From positions 1,216,281-1,245,872 of the forward strand of contig PJRA01000005.1 in NCBI GenBank assembly GCA_016987375.1: 29,592 nucleotides of DNA. Reading direction: 5' to 3'. Each line of letters opens with the position of its first letter. The stretch's first letter is position 1. The position numbers and the translations under genes are program-made. The notes under the pieces were generated by a model. It was not told the DNA's origin. It saw only the letters and a program-made list of their open reading frames with translations, and ran no database searches. Of this stretch, positions 19,901 to 29,592 are shown one piece after another. Source of the stretch: Brachionus koreanus. Its lineage: Eukaryota > Rotifera > Eurotatoria > Ploima > Brachionidae.

Positions 19901-22900
19901 AGAATAAACGTGATAAATCTGTTCAAAAACCAATTTTTTTGAGCAAATTTCTAATTCTGTCTAATTTCTAATTCATTTGATAAACTATTTGATATATGCG
20001 TATATTGTCAAGTTAGTATCTAAAAGACGATTGGCAATATTGTTTGAATAGAAAACCAATTAATTGAAGATTTGAAACTTTTGGTATACAATCAGGTCCA
20101 TTCAAGGAGAAGAAGCTTCTCTCTTACTTTTTCCTTTTTTCTTCTTTTTGAATTACCAGTGGGCAGACTTAGATATTCGAATCCTTCGACACTAGGAATT
20201 CGTAATAAAGTCATCTTTAAACTTGCAATTTGATGGAAACATAGTTGAACACACTGATTTGTTTGGATTTAAGTCAATTTATTTAAAATTCAATAAATTA
20301 TAAAATATTTTTCATATTAAATAAAGTTGAGACTTGAAATTTGTATAATAATAATAAATTTTCTTAGAATTGAATTATTTTTCTAATTAATTTAATTTTA
20401 TCTAAGCAAAAATAATTGACCGTATACACACAGCTACTTGTTTGATTTAATTTTCAAAATATGAACCAAAACAGAACTCAGTCTATCAATTATACATTTG
20501 TATTTACAAAATAATTATTTTCCTATTTTTTTATTACTTTTAATTTCATCAAAATTTTAGAAAGCCTTTACAATTAAGCTAATTAGTATTTTTCCATTTT
20601 CATCTTTCTTGTTGATCATTGTGAAACATTTTTTTATTGACTCAATCATACCATTCTTTGACATTGCTTTTATTTCATCCTGTTTTTCATTTATTGTATT
20701 TATAATATTTCTAATTTCTATTTTAGCTTATATCTATTATTAAAATATTAAATAAAAAAACATGGCGAGTTTTTTTTCTGTTGGACATTTTTAATAAAAT
20801 AAACAAAAAAAAGCTCAAACAGCAAAAAGATTTATTTTTGAAAAATAAAAAATAGATAAATTCAGTATGCATAATTGAATAAGAAATGATTAACCTTTAA
20901 TAATTTTACTAAATTTTTCAATTTTTTTAACATAATTTTTAGTCATGTGATGCTTAGAATAGTTTAATTTAAAAAAAAAAATAATTAAAATTAGTGATTG
21001 CTCCAGAACAAACCAAGTTGGTCTAGTCAGCTTATTTAAAGCAAACCAGAAGTGGTTAGCTAAAAAATAAGCGACCATAATTTAGTAAACTAATATTTTT
21101 AGGGACCAAGAATGAGCAAACAAAAAATTAATCGATTTTTACCTGGTCTACATCTAACAAAAAATGCTTCTAGTTTTTTATCTATCAAAACTGAAATTTT
21201 AAATTTGGTTTTTTCTTTAGCAGAAATAAAAAAGGATTAGTTAACAGGGATGAAGTTTTGAATTAATGAAAGAAAAAAGAACACGATTATCCAATTCTCT
21301 CAAATTTAGCTAACAATTGTCATTTTTTTGCTAATTTTTTCTAAGAATTTCAATTTTTTTTGTTTTTACACCTTTATTAGAAAACAGTCTGTTAATTTTA
21401 TTGAATAAATTGTTTTTTTTATTGAATAAAAAAACTTTAATTATATCAATACTAAAGACTTTTTAAATTAAAATTTCTAAAATTAATTTTTTTAGCTTGT
21501 TTATTCGGCCAACTAAATTTTGGTTGACAAATTTTTGGTTTGCTAATATTTGGTCGGCTTATCTTGGTCTACTAAAAACCAAAACTTAAATTAAAACTTA
21601 AACCATTAGTTCTGGTACTGATATTAAAATTTGAAAAATATCCTTTTAATTAATAAATCTTATTAATATGAATATTCTTTTTCGTTTTAACAAATTATCA
21701 TGTTTTTTTTTTTATTTTTTGTTTTACTTAAACACCCAAAAAACCGGTGTCATTTTGTTATTTAGAACTGTTAATCAGATTTTAAAAAAATTCAATTTTT
21801 TTTTTAAAGATGTGCTTAAACTAACAAATTCAAAAAGTTTTAAAATAGGTATGAATAACCATTTATATGAAATATGAGCAAAAAGAAGGAGTCAAATTGA
21901 CACCGGTCCTTTGAGTGTTTAACTTTAACTTTTTATTTTATAAATTTTAGTTGAAAAAAACTATTGGACATTTTCACAAGAAGACGCCATAAATTTTTGT
22001 ATCAAATTTTTATCTTATTAACTCTATTTCATTTTGAACAGATTCGATTAAATTTAAAAAAATTCAAATCCAAATTGAAATAATTTCACCAGTTTAAATA
22101 TTTTTAAATTCAATAAAATTATAAATAAATAATTTTTTTCTTAGAAATTGGTTGACAAGACCAAAGTAACGTGCATCAAGTGGCTACCAGAAAGTGTTAA
22201 TTTATTTTTGGTAAGCTATTCGAGCGGCAATATTTACCTTTACGATGCAAATATTCAAACTCAATCAAGTGTTGCTCCAGCATTCACAAAAATCTATCAA
22301 AACGAATCGTTTTCAGTTTTTACAAACAACGCGTCATTGCAATCAACTCAAGGAGTTCAAAATGCCAATCCCACTGCCGAAGTGAACACCTCAAGCTCAA
22401 GCTCACTGGCATCCCAAACCTATCAAACCAGAAGACTAGTTCTATCCAACTCAAATCAACAACAACAGACTCAAAACCCCAAAAATCCACTTCTTAAGTT
22501 GAACATAGGTCCGGATCCCAATTATTCCAATTGTATTAATGAATTTGAATTTTCACCATGCGGAAAATACTTGGCCATAGTCAGCCAAGACGGCTTTCTA
22601 AGAGTCTTTTCATTTTTGTACAACAACAATCAAGAAATGCAGTTTCAGCTCAAATGCTCAATGAAAAGCTACTTTGGAGGCTTGCTGTGCGTTTCATGGT
22701 CGCCAGACGGACGCCTAATAGCCACTGGTGGCGAAGACGACATGATCACTATATTTAACTTTATAGAAATGAAAGTAGCGTGTCGAGGACGCGGTCATTC
22801 TTCATGGATCAATTGTGTAGCTTTTGATCCGTGGGCAAAAATGTCCAATATCGGCTTTTTTGCCGAGCTAAACGAGGAGTCCGATGACGATGTATCGGAG

Positions 22901-23903
22901 GTCGAAGATGAAGCAACTAAGCAGCAAGAGATGGAGAAAAACTTGCAAAAACTAGAGATTCAGAGAAGAGCCAAAATAGGCGCGCCAAAAAAAAGAACAA
23001 TTTCAACTCTAAGTGATTTTAACACGCACAGTTTTACACAAAATTCAAACACAATTTTTTATCGACTTGGCTCAGTTGGACAAGACAATCAACTGTGCTT
23101 TTGGGACTTGACTGAAGATGTGCTGAAAGAAAAGCCCAACAATCGGTCACGCATAACCTCTTTTATTCAACAGTCTCAGCATCAAATATCTGTTCAGCCG
23201 ACCAATACTTCTAATACTAGTGACGGGTCAGTTAGAGAAAAAAATTCATCTTCGTCTATAGTGAACACTGCCCGCAATCTTTTTTTGACCAAGTCGGCCC
23301 AAGGTGAAAAAATTACTGACATCGAAGATCAAACAAGCACTCCCAAATCATCTACTCTAACAGGAAGCTTTTTTAGAAGGCACAAACGAAATGCTAGCAA
23401 TAACAGCACTTCATCGCAGACCATGGCCACTGAGACCAAAAATAAAAATGTCAAGAACACACCTGTTTTGAATAGTTATAAAAAATCTTCCAATTTGTTC
23501 TCGAATTTGAATCCATCAGAGAACTCAACGTCAAGTCCGCAGACCTCAAATGCTGAGTGTTCATTCAATTCAATAAATTTAAAAAAATCCCCCAATTCCT
23601 TGGTAAGCTCGCCATTTAATCTTTGTCCCAAATTAGACGAAGTTCCTCTTATTGAGCCATTGATTTGTAAGAGAATTTCCAATGAACGATTGACCTCCAT
23701 TATATTTAGGAAAGATTGTTTTCTGGTCGCCTCCCAAGATGGATTTGTAAATACGTGGTCTAGACCTGGAAAGGTTAATTTCAAAATAAAAAATAAAATT
23801 TTTTTCAAATAATTTTTTTTTAATTTTTTTTTAATTTTAAAAGAATGTAAATTCAAATCGTTTTTCTAAAATTTTAAATGAAACTACTTCGACTTGTCTG
23901 TGA
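16921..23903 (+). CDS. WDR20: WD repeat-containing protein 20 (WDR20/DMWD family) orthologue
   Basis: A WD-repeat protein; in animals WDR20 binds and activates the deubiquitinases USP12 and USP46. Exons: 16921-17598, 17661-17933, 22145-23773 (all phase 0), then either a last exon 23844-23903 or read-through to a stop at 23810-23812. That gives about 879 or 872 residues; human is about 569. Conserved pieces: YEVKTEFYTREGLWKLMPSL (37-56), LFNYGREIYTY (208-218), VTCIKWLPE and FLVSYSSGNIYLYD (about 325-351), INEFEFSPCGKYLAIVSQDG, SYFGGLLCVSWSPDGRLIAT, GHSSWINCVAFDPW, GSVGQDNQLCFWDLTED, and EVPLIEPLICKRISNERLTS near the end. Extra length comes from Ser/Asp-rich inserts: residues about 105-205 with two CxxC pairs (125-128, 174-177), an acidic then basic stretch after FDPW, and a Ser/Thr-rich stretch before the last repeat. 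Intron 2 is 4,211 bp against 62 and 70 bp for the others. Confidence 0.93.
18032..18259. mobile_element. TTAA-flanked miniature element, family A, copy 1
   Basis: 228 bp with perfect 14-bp terminal inverted repeats CACTCAAAAACCGG. Flanked by TTAA on the right (18260-18263) and TTTA on the left (18028-18031, one change). It matches 24642-24870 along its whole length in the opposite orientation. Near the left end is GGGTCTTTTGAACCCC. It sits in WDR20 intron 2. Non-coding, non-autonomous, piggyBac-type target. Confidence 0.88.
18389..18879. mobile_element. Inverted-repeat element of about 490 bp in WDR20 intron 2
   Basis: The left end begins ATACCTGAAAAATGCACA and contains GGGTGTATTT; the right end read on the minus strand begins ATACCTGAAAAATGCACA and continues CATGGGTGTATTTT. 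The left arm has about 25 extra bases that include a second TGCAC copy. CTAATG occurs close outside both ends (about 18378-18383 and 18881-18886), possibly a degraded target duplication. Interior is AT-rich and non-coding, with AAGGGTCGGCCCTT at about 18566. Family unknown. Confidence 0.7.
19442..19664. mobile_element. hAT-like miniature element, copy 2, with 8-bp target duplication
   Basis: 223 bp beginning CTGAGTTGTTCAAAAGTCA and ending TGACTTTTGCACAAGTCTG, so the ends are imperfect inverted repeats of about 17 bp. The flanks are identical 8-bp sequences AATTTTAC (19434-19441 and 19665-19672). An 8-bp duplication together with CAG-type ends is the signature of the hAT superfamily. The inside has many AGTCAAGTC motifs in both orientations. 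No transposase. Confidence 0.82.
21505..21580 (+). repeat. Degenerate minisatellite of TTTGGTyGnCTAA-like units
   Basis: Four or five imperfect units of about 14-17 bp: TTTTGGTTGACAAA, TTTTTGGTTTGCTAATA, TTTGGTCGGCTTATC, TTGGTCTACTAAAA. A more scattered set of related motifs occurs in inverse orientation at about 20995-21108. Could be the worn interior of an element. Confidence 0.4.
21732..21918. mobile_element. TTAA-flanked miniature element, family D
   Basis: 187 bp, with TTAA on both sides (21728-21731 and 21919-21922). The left end is ACACCCAAAAAACCGGTGTC; the right end on the minus strand is ACACTCAAAGGACCGGTGTC, so about 26 bp of good inverted repeat including TGACACCGGT. The ACACTCAAA..ACCGG core resembles family A. 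It overlaps the plus-strand open frame 21668-21877, which is therefore not a gene. Confidence 0.75.
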
Positions 23904-24637
23904 TTTAATGGGCGCTGCCAACTAGTCGGCCTTATTTGTTATCAGTTTTAGCTAAATTAATTGAATTATTCCAGGATTATTGTAAAAGAGATATAAAAAA
24001 TGGCAAATACAAATTTTAATCTTTTTATTTTGGAGAATTAAGTTTTTTATTTTTGTTTTAAAAAATAAACTTATAGAAAATTATTTAAAGTTTTTTTTTT
24101 TTTTTTAAAGAATAGACATGATTAGACATGATTTGTCAGATTTACACATATCTCAACATTACCTTTTTTTGCATTATCAAAAACATCTGACTTTAGTGAT
24201 ATAATTATCTCTCTAGACACCAAGAAAAAAATGACAAGAAAATTAAAATAAATATTTAAACTTAAAAAATTATTTATAAACAGAAATTATTAAACTATTA
24301 ATCTTGTTGAAGAAGTTTAACAATATCAAATTTGCTATTTTTCAGTTATCTTTAAACATTGCTGATGTTACTCTCTCAATTCTCGAAACTTTTTTGTCCT
24401 CTTCGCAGCTTGAATTTCTTTTTTCCTAGACTCTTAGGTATTAATTTAAAGCTCTTTCAAATAGTACATTGCTACAATAATAGGTAAAATTTTAAACTTT
24501 TACGCTCTAATTACAATTTTAAATGAGTAATATTTTATTTGTGGTATTTTTTGACGAGAAATAATGGTTTGACTAAAATTTTTATTTTCTTTTGAACCCC
24601 AGAAACTAATTCCTAATTAAGATTCTTCATAGGATCT
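23904..24637. other. Downstream flank of WDR20
   Basis: AT-rich. AATAAA at about 24064-24069 is the first clear polyadenylation-type hexamer after the stop. No coding frame seen. AAGATTCTT-type motifs start near the right edge and continue beyond the family A element. Confidence 0.35.
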
Positions 24638-24641
24638 TTAA

Positions 24642-24870
24642 CACTCAAAAACCGGATGACTTTTTTCACCCTTTTATTTAATTCGTTTTTAATACTTTTT
24701 TTCAATGAAAATAAAATTATTTTATAGCAAAAAATTAAATAATTTTATAATATTTTCTATTTAAGATATGATTGAAAAAAAATTATAAAAAAATGCTTAA
24801 ATTTTTTGAATAAAAAACAAATAAAGGAAGTTATAAAAGGGGTTCAAAAGACCCCTCCGGTTTTTGAGTG
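24642..24870. mobile_element. TTAA-flanked miniature element, family A, copy 2
   Basis: 229 bp with perfect CACTCAAAAACCGG inverted ends and exact TTAA on both sides (24638-24641 and 24871-24874). Reverse orientation of 18032-18259. The subterminal palindrome GGGGTTCAAAAGACCCC lies at 24839-24855. Differences from copy 1 are few, suggesting fairly recent spread. Confidence 0.92.
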
Positions 24871-24874
24871 TTAA

Positions 24875-25504
24875 AAAACCTAAATAAAATTCTGAAAAAA
24901 ACTCTCTTCATTAGTTTATTAAGAAAAATCAAAAACTTTTATGTCCAAATTCTTAGGATTCTACATGGAAATTGATTAAACTGAATTAAGATTCTCAAGT
25001 AAATTTTCAAATAGAATCCTAATCAAGATTCTTAAGGAATGTGAGAAAACTTCTTGATTTTAAAATCTATATAGGCTTCTAGTGAGATTCTGAGGGATAA
25101 ATTCTTGAATAATCATAAATATTAGATCTAATAAGTTTAGTTAATATTAAGAACTTTTAAGATTGCCTGGAGATTGAAACAGAAAAAAAAATATTTAGCA
25201 ATAATATCATGGCTATTGATTAGAATCTAAATTGTATGTTATGTCCCAGATTCCAGTAAGGAATCCTTAAGTAAGTAAGGAAGGAAAGGAAAGTTGCACA
25301 CATCACAAAAAATGAAAATAATTTTACATTTTTACATTTCATTTGTGAAATTTTTCAGAAAATTAAAAAACTCTCTCAAATTATTTGGTAAACAAAAATA
25401 AAATTTATTATAAAAAAATTTAAATGCCGTGTATAAATAAAAAAATTTAATTTATACACGGCCATAAAAACGGTTAAAACTTAGGATGAACCAGTGTTAA
25501 CTCA
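24875..25504. other. Intergenic stretch with degenerate AAGATTCTT-type repeats
   Basis: Motifs related to AGATTCT, AGAATC and AAGGAATCCTT recur at irregular spacing from about 24615 to 25270 in both orientations, and family A copy 2 has landed among them. No coding frame. Confidence 0.4.
25426..25462. repeat. Perfect 13-bp-arm hairpin
   Basis: GCCGTGTATAAAT and ATTTATACACGGC separated by 11 bp of A/T. Its GC-capped arms stand out in this AT-rich DNA. It could be a rho-independent-looking accident, a tiny inverted-repeat element, or a small structured transcript. Confidence 0.6.
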
Positions 25505-25630
25505 TTAAGAAAAGACTTGTTGAAGCAAAGCGTGCCTTTGCTAGACTAGGTCCAAACAAGCTTGATTTTTCAAAAGACCTACTTGAGTGGAAATCCAGAG
25601 TAATGACTCTTCACAAGGACAAATATTGAT
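25505..25630 (+). pseudogene. LINE scrap of the KRAFARL family
   Basis: The plus strand reads KRLVEAKRAFARLGPNKLDF then SKDLLEWKSRVMTLHKDKY and a stop. The GCAAAGCGTGCCTTTGCTAG block is nearly identical to the minus-strand LINE tail at about 12900-12920, so both come from one retrotransposon family. Short and isolated. Confidence 0.55.
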
Positions 25631-26117
25631 TGCTAATTAATTTTTGTAAATAGTATTTTTGAATATGGAATAAGATAAAATACTATTTACCATTGACTAA
25701 ATCTGTCATAATTTAGACTTTTAGAATCACTTGACTTTTAAAAACTAGTTATCTCGAATTTTCAAAAATTTTAATCAATTAATTAAATTTTAACTTAAAG
25801 TTTAAATTAAATGTATTGAAAAAGGGTTTGTTTGAGCAGTATTAATAAAAATATTATTACCCTAAAAAAAATCCAAAATTATAAATAAAAAAAAAATAAA
25901 TAGTTACTAAAAAAGTATAATAAAAAAGCAGTCAATATTTAAATTTTTGCTAGAGCTTAAACTTTTTGGATATGATCAAATATTTTCATGTAAAGAGAGT
26001 TTTGAACCAAGATATGATTGAATATTAATTTTGTGCGCTTTTTAACTTTTATTTAATTTTCATTTTATTAAATATATTTGATTATTAAAATAAAATTTTT
26101 AAATTTACTGTAAAAAA
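25631..26117. other. AT-rich spacer
   Basis: No gene or structured repeat recognised. Confidence 0.35.
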
Positions 26118-26121
26118 TTAA

Positions 26122-26322
26122 CACTAGAAGCACCAAATGAGACATTTGACTCGTTTGAAAAATATTTTAAATCCTCATATCTTTTGAATAGATTTTTCTA
26201 ATGAATATATCTTTTATGATTTATGTAGATTTTAAAATTTTCTTTAAGAAATGATATAAATTTATAAAATTATTATATTTTTGAATTAAAAAAACGTGAA
26301 AAAATGCTTGGTGCTTCTAGTG
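26122..26322. mobile_element. TTAA-flanked miniature element, family B, copy 2
   Basis: 201 bp with inverted ends CACTAGAAGCACCAA and exact TTAA on both sides (26118-26121 and 26323-26326). Matches 14981-15182 in reverse orientation over its full length, with scattered substitutions. No coding content. Confidence 0.9.
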
Positions 26323-26326
26323 TTAA

Positions 26327-26708
26327 GAATCTCCATTTAAATCAGCAAAATAAAAACCTTTATTTTCCAAGTCAAAAATCTTATTTTTATGAATTTTTTT
26401 TTTATTGAAAAAAATTATATCAAAACTCAATTCTCAATCAAATATTTTAAAAATTAATTGCTTTCGAATTACAATCAAAACTCGAACAAAAGTTAAAATT
26501 TTTTTTCAAAAATGATTGCAACATATTTCAAATAACTTGTCTGTGTATAAAAGAAAATAAATAAAAAATTCAATAAAAACTAAATTTTTGGCTAAAAAAG
26601 AAAAATTTCAATACATATTGCAATCTTTCAACTAAATTAACATTTAAATTAAGGGCCCCAAAAAAAACAAAATCAATATTAAAATATAGTAAAAGAAAAA
26701 TTCAATTA
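26327..26708. other. Upstream flank of DNAJC11
   Basis: Should contain the promoter and 5' untranslated region of DNAJC11. AT-rich; no distinct motif identified. Confidence 0.35.
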
Positions 26709-28885
26709 ATGAGTAACCCAGGGAATAACGAGAATCAATCAACAACCGAAGAAGACTTGGCAGAAGACTACTACTCCATTCTAAACGTTCCCAAGAGTGT
26801 AATTTTTATCTCAGCCTTAAAAAAAGCCAATTATATATTTGTTTTTTAGGCAAATGAAAAAGAAATAACTCAAGCCTATCATCGATACGGCTTGATCTAC
26901 CATCCGGACAAGTCCAAGGACCCGGAAAGTAAACGAAGTGCTGAAATTTTATTCAGTAAAATAAAAAAAGCCTACGATGTGCTGATTGATCCGCATAAAC
27001 GAGCTATTTATGACAGTGTGGGCATAAAAGGTCTCCAGCAAGAGGGTTTACAGATAGCTGTAAGGTCAAAAACCCCACAGGAAATACGCGAAGAATATGA
27101 AAGAATTTTTAAAGAGCGCGAGGAACGACGCCTAGAAAAACTGACCTATTCTCAGGGACACTTTTCCATGCAAATAGACGCTTCGCGCGTTTTCGACTCA
27201 CTCTCGGCCGATAACGAACAGTATTTTCCTAGAGCGAAGCAACCGCCCATCACTCTAGGAAATTTCGACATGCATCAAAGCATTGACTTTCCCATGTCTG
27301 TAAACGATACAGTTACTCTAGGCGGGTCTCTAAACACCCACGATAAATACGGAAATGGATCAGTAAGTGCCAGTTTAAAAAGAATTTTGACTTCGGACGG
27401 TGTTTTAGAAGTAATTTAACATTTTTTTTTTTTAAATTCAAATTTTTATTAAATATTTAATTTTAGTTAAAAACTACAATGGGTGCCAACCAAGGTGTGT
27501 CAGCCATGTTTTTCAAAAGATTATCTCAAAAATGGTTTTTAAATAAAATTTTAAAAAAATAAAATTTTTGAAAATTTTTTTTTTTTAAAGTAATGGTTCT
27601 ATTAATGGCATACTAAGGTACAAAAATGGTTCTATTGCTCCAATAATGGTGGGGACTGTTAATTATCAATTAGACACTCATTTAATTGGTCAACTGCAGT
27701 ACAAAACCAGTCTGAATTTTGTCAATTCTCATATGAGTACGGCACTTATTTATGAAAAAGACAACCTCAGTGCTAACATTCGTTTTCAATTAAGTGTAAA
27801 GAATTCCTTTGTTGCAGCACAAATAGCTAGAAAAATAACTGACTGGGATTTGAAATTAAAGTCTTCGGCTCAATATGGTTTCATGGGCATGACTATTTCG
27901 TACGGCATCGAAAAACAAATCACCCAATTCTCCAAAATAGACGCGTCTATGATCGTAAACACTTTGGCTGGTGTGGCTCTTCACATTGAGTAAAAATAGA
28001 TAAAAAAAATTTTTTTTTCTAAATTTTTATTTAGATTAGAGAGAGGACTGCAAAGATTTGTTGTTCCGATTCATCTATCTAGGGATGTTCTTCCATCAGC
28101 TGTATTCTACGGAACAGTTACACCGATTGTTTGTTATTTTATTGTAAAAAAAATGGTCATTGATCCATATCTTAGAAATAGAGAGGAAGCGTAAGATTTA
28201 GAGATGACTAATTTTTGGGCTTTTTTAATTTAAATCTTGTTCAAAGAGAAGCTAAAAGTAAGCAGGAAAGATTGAGATCAGAAATGATTGAAAAAAAGAG
28301 ACTTGCACTAGTTGCAGTAAATTTTAAAAATTTTATATAAAAAATAAAAAAAAAAATTTTAAGTAAATTTATTTTAAATAGCAAAATTTAATGAGAGAAA
28401 CTGTTTCAAGAATTGTCGAAAAAGAAAGCCCGAATGGTCTGATTATAACTAGAGCTTTGTATGGAAAAGTTCGACAAGAAGATAAGTCCGAGTTAGTTGT
28501 TTTTGCTTTGAATTTTTGTCAATTAAAATTTATTAATTTTCTGTTTTAGATCAAGAACTGTTGTTGAAAACGAAAAATTAGTTGATGTTACAATACCATT
28601 ACAATTTTTGGTTAAAGACCATTCTTTGCATATTGTTAATGACCAGCCAAAGGTTTTTATTATTTTTTCTAGTATTTAGAAAATATTTTTTTTTGGTTTT
28701 AGAGTAATTTGGAAGGGTTCTATGACCCATGCATTGGGGAAACGAAAGTTTTGTTCATTCAATACAAGTTTAATGGTGAGTTTTATGAAGCAAATTTGGA
28801 TGATGATCAATTGGTAAGGCTTCCAAAAGCTTCACATAAAGTTCAATGGTGGTCAAGACCGTTCTCGACAGTCAGAAATCAGTAA
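26709..28885 (+). CDS. DNAJC11: DnaJ homolog subfamily C member 11 (DNAJC11) orthologue, nine exons
   Basis: A J-domain protein of the mitochondrial outer membrane that associates with MICOS/SAM complexes and supports cristae structure. Exons: 26709-26798, 26850-27410, 27467-27534, 27591-27989, 28035-28190, 28247-28316, 28382-28491, 28550-28652, 28703-28885. Introns are 45-65 bp, all GT..AG. Total 1,740 nt, 579 codons plus stop, against about 559 in human. Order of parts: J domain about 23-86 (EDYYSILNVPKS; catalytic HPD at 48-50 in IYHPDKSKDPESK; KRAIYDSVG); IREEYERIFKEREERRLEK helix; beta-rich middle (GGSLNTHDKYGNGSVSASL; SAQYGFMGMTISYGIEKQ); hydrophobic LPSAVFYGTVTPIVCYFIV (about 391-410); Lys/Glu-rich helix; C-terminal DUF3395-like part (VDVTIPLQFLVKD, LEGFYDPCIGETK, RLPKASHKVQWW). 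The HPD is intact, so it should stimulate Hsp70. The start is the only Met before the J domain. Confidence 0.95.
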
Positions 28886-28889
28886 TAAA
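28884..28889 (+). promoter_or_regulatory. Candidate polyadenylation signal overlapping the DNAJC11 stop codon
   Basis: CAGTAATAAAACATG: the AATAAA begins on the second base of the TAA stop. A second candidate AATAAA lies at about 28987-28992. If the first is used, the 3' untranslated region would be only some 15-30 bases. Confidence 0.4.
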
Positions 28890-29568
28890 ACATGATTTTA
28901 TTACTCTAATTTAGTGAAAGCCTTGGTGTTTTATTGATAATGGATTTAAATGTCCTGCAATTTGTTTTGATAATTTATTGATTTGAAATAAACCTATTAA
29001 AGCTATTTTTTTTCAATTTTAATTTTTATATTTTAAAAATACAAAATATTGTTGGAAAATGGAATGGCTGTGGCATTGACGATCTGAAAACAAACTGACA
29101 AACTAAATCATGAGAATAAATCTTGAGAAATTAAATTAAATTTATTCGGTTTTTATCATATTTAAAAATTTTAAATTTTAAGCAAATATATTATTAATTC
29201 TCACTTTCATTCTCAAGATTGGTGAAAATTTTGGAAAATTAAACTCCAGTCAAGTCTTTTTAACTAATGTGAAGTCTATAAAACTAAATAAAAGATTAAA
29301 TTGAGAAGTGTATAATATTTTCTAAGCAAAATAGATTTAACTTTTAATACCGAAATATATTCATTTTTAGAGCACAAAAACATAGTTTATTGGTAATGGA
29401 AAACAGTCAAATCATTTAGAGAAATTAATATAAAGGAGAAAAAAAAATATTTGGTATTTTTTTCTGATTCATTTTCTATTTAATTATATTTTTTTTTAAT
29501 AAAAAATTTAATTACATCATTTGAATTCTAAAAAGGAAAAATAACACATAAAAAAATAGTATTCTATA
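28890..29568. other. Downstream flank of DNAJC11, AT-rich
   Basis: No coding frame on either strand and no structured repeat until the TTAA at 29569. Confidence 0.4.
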
Positions 29569-29572
29569 TTAA

Positions 29573-29592
29573 CACTCAAAAACCGGATGACT
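29573..29592. mobile_element. TTAA-flanked miniature element, family A, copy 3 (cut by window end)
   Basis: CACTCAAAAACCGGATGACT directly after TTAA (29569-29572) is identical to the first 20 bases of copy 2. The rest lies outside the window. Confidence 0.85.

Larger units (their letters stand above)
17934..22144 (+). other. WDR20 intron 2 (4.2 kb), a repeat trap
   Basis: Bounded by CAA|GTAAAT at the left and TTCTTAG|AAATTG at the right; the spliced reading passes from FYNNQ to KLVDKTKVTCIKW as in the family. It contains a TTAA-flanked family A copy, a second inverted-repeat element, an hAT-like element with target duplication and the TTAA-flanked element D, listed separately. Outside these it is AT-rich; 20095-20260 is slightly GC-richer but not readable as protein. 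The ORFs at 20890-21078 and 21668-21877 are not credible genes. Confidence 0.85.

Noticed and set aside
20890..21078. 62-codon minus-strand ORF in WDR20 intron 2
   Set aside because: Within a region of degenerate TTGGT-type repeats; no protein family recognised.
21668..21877. 69-codon plus-strand ORF just before WDR20 exon 3
   Set aside because: Overlaps the TTAA-flanked family D element and is Phe/Asn/Lys-rich.
22558..22758. 66-codon plus-strand ORF in another frame of WDR20 exon 3
   Set aside because: Out-of-frame shadow; the WDR20 frame carries the conserved WD motifs.
23476..23856. 126-codon minus-strand ORF
   Set aside because: Antisense shadow of the WDR20 C-terminal coding region.
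1..29592. tRNA genes, CRISPR arrays and bacterial-style operons
   Set aside because: No sequence with tRNA A/B boxes and cloverleaf pairing, no regularly spaced repeats, and spliced eukaryotic genes throughout.

Overview
The window is AT-rich animal DNA. It holds three intron-bearing protein genes whose exons can be joined by eye, separated by long AT-rich stretches full of decayed transposons. The genes match conserved animal families: BRAP, WDR20 and DNAJC11. All but two of the mapped introns are 45-70 bp, with GT..AG ends. Together with the extreme AT content and the mix of CR1-like LINE tails, Tc1, hAT-like and TTAA-flanked miniature elements, this suggests a compact-intron invertebrate. 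A rotifer is one possibility, but the species cannot be fixed from this sequence alone.

Layout. 110-513 (-): a possible terminal exon of a leucine-rich-repeat protein. 1488-1823: a long inverted repeat. 2492-5909 (-): the BRAP orthologue, ten coding exons, 645 codons, with a dispersed repeat in its one long intron. 6639-9708: a transposon graveyard with an hAT-like miniature element, two CR1-like LINE tails in opposite orientation, a further reverse-transcriptase scrap, a GC-rich protein-like island of unknown origin and a TTAA-flanked miniature element. 9953-10186 (-): a small unrecognised ORF. 10893-11264: second copy of the repeat in the BRAP intron. 11505-12060 (+): a LINE tail split by a 327-bp GC-richer insertion flanked by a 20-bp target duplication. 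12535-12965 (-): another LINE tail. 13106-13940: assembly gap. 13941-14440 (+): broken Tc1-family transposase. 16921-23903 (+): the WDR20 orthologue, with a 4.2-kb intron that has collected at least four repeats. 24642-26322: more miniature elements and a LINE scrap. 26709-28885 (+): complete DNAJC11 orthologue, nine exons, 579 codons. The window ends inside a third copy of the TTAA-flanked family A.

How the genes relate. BRAP (a RING E3 ligase that restrains Ras-MAPK signalling) and WDR20 (an activator of the USP12/USP46 deubiquitinases) both act in ubiquitin signalling. DNAJC11 is a mitochondrial cristae/MICOS-associated J-protein. Nothing indicates that they are co-regulated; each is an ordinary single-gene transcription unit. 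The most informative features beyond the genes are mobile: several families of TTAA-flanked non-autonomous elements that share termini and an inner palindrome, and a nested retro-type insertion whose history can be read from its target duplication.
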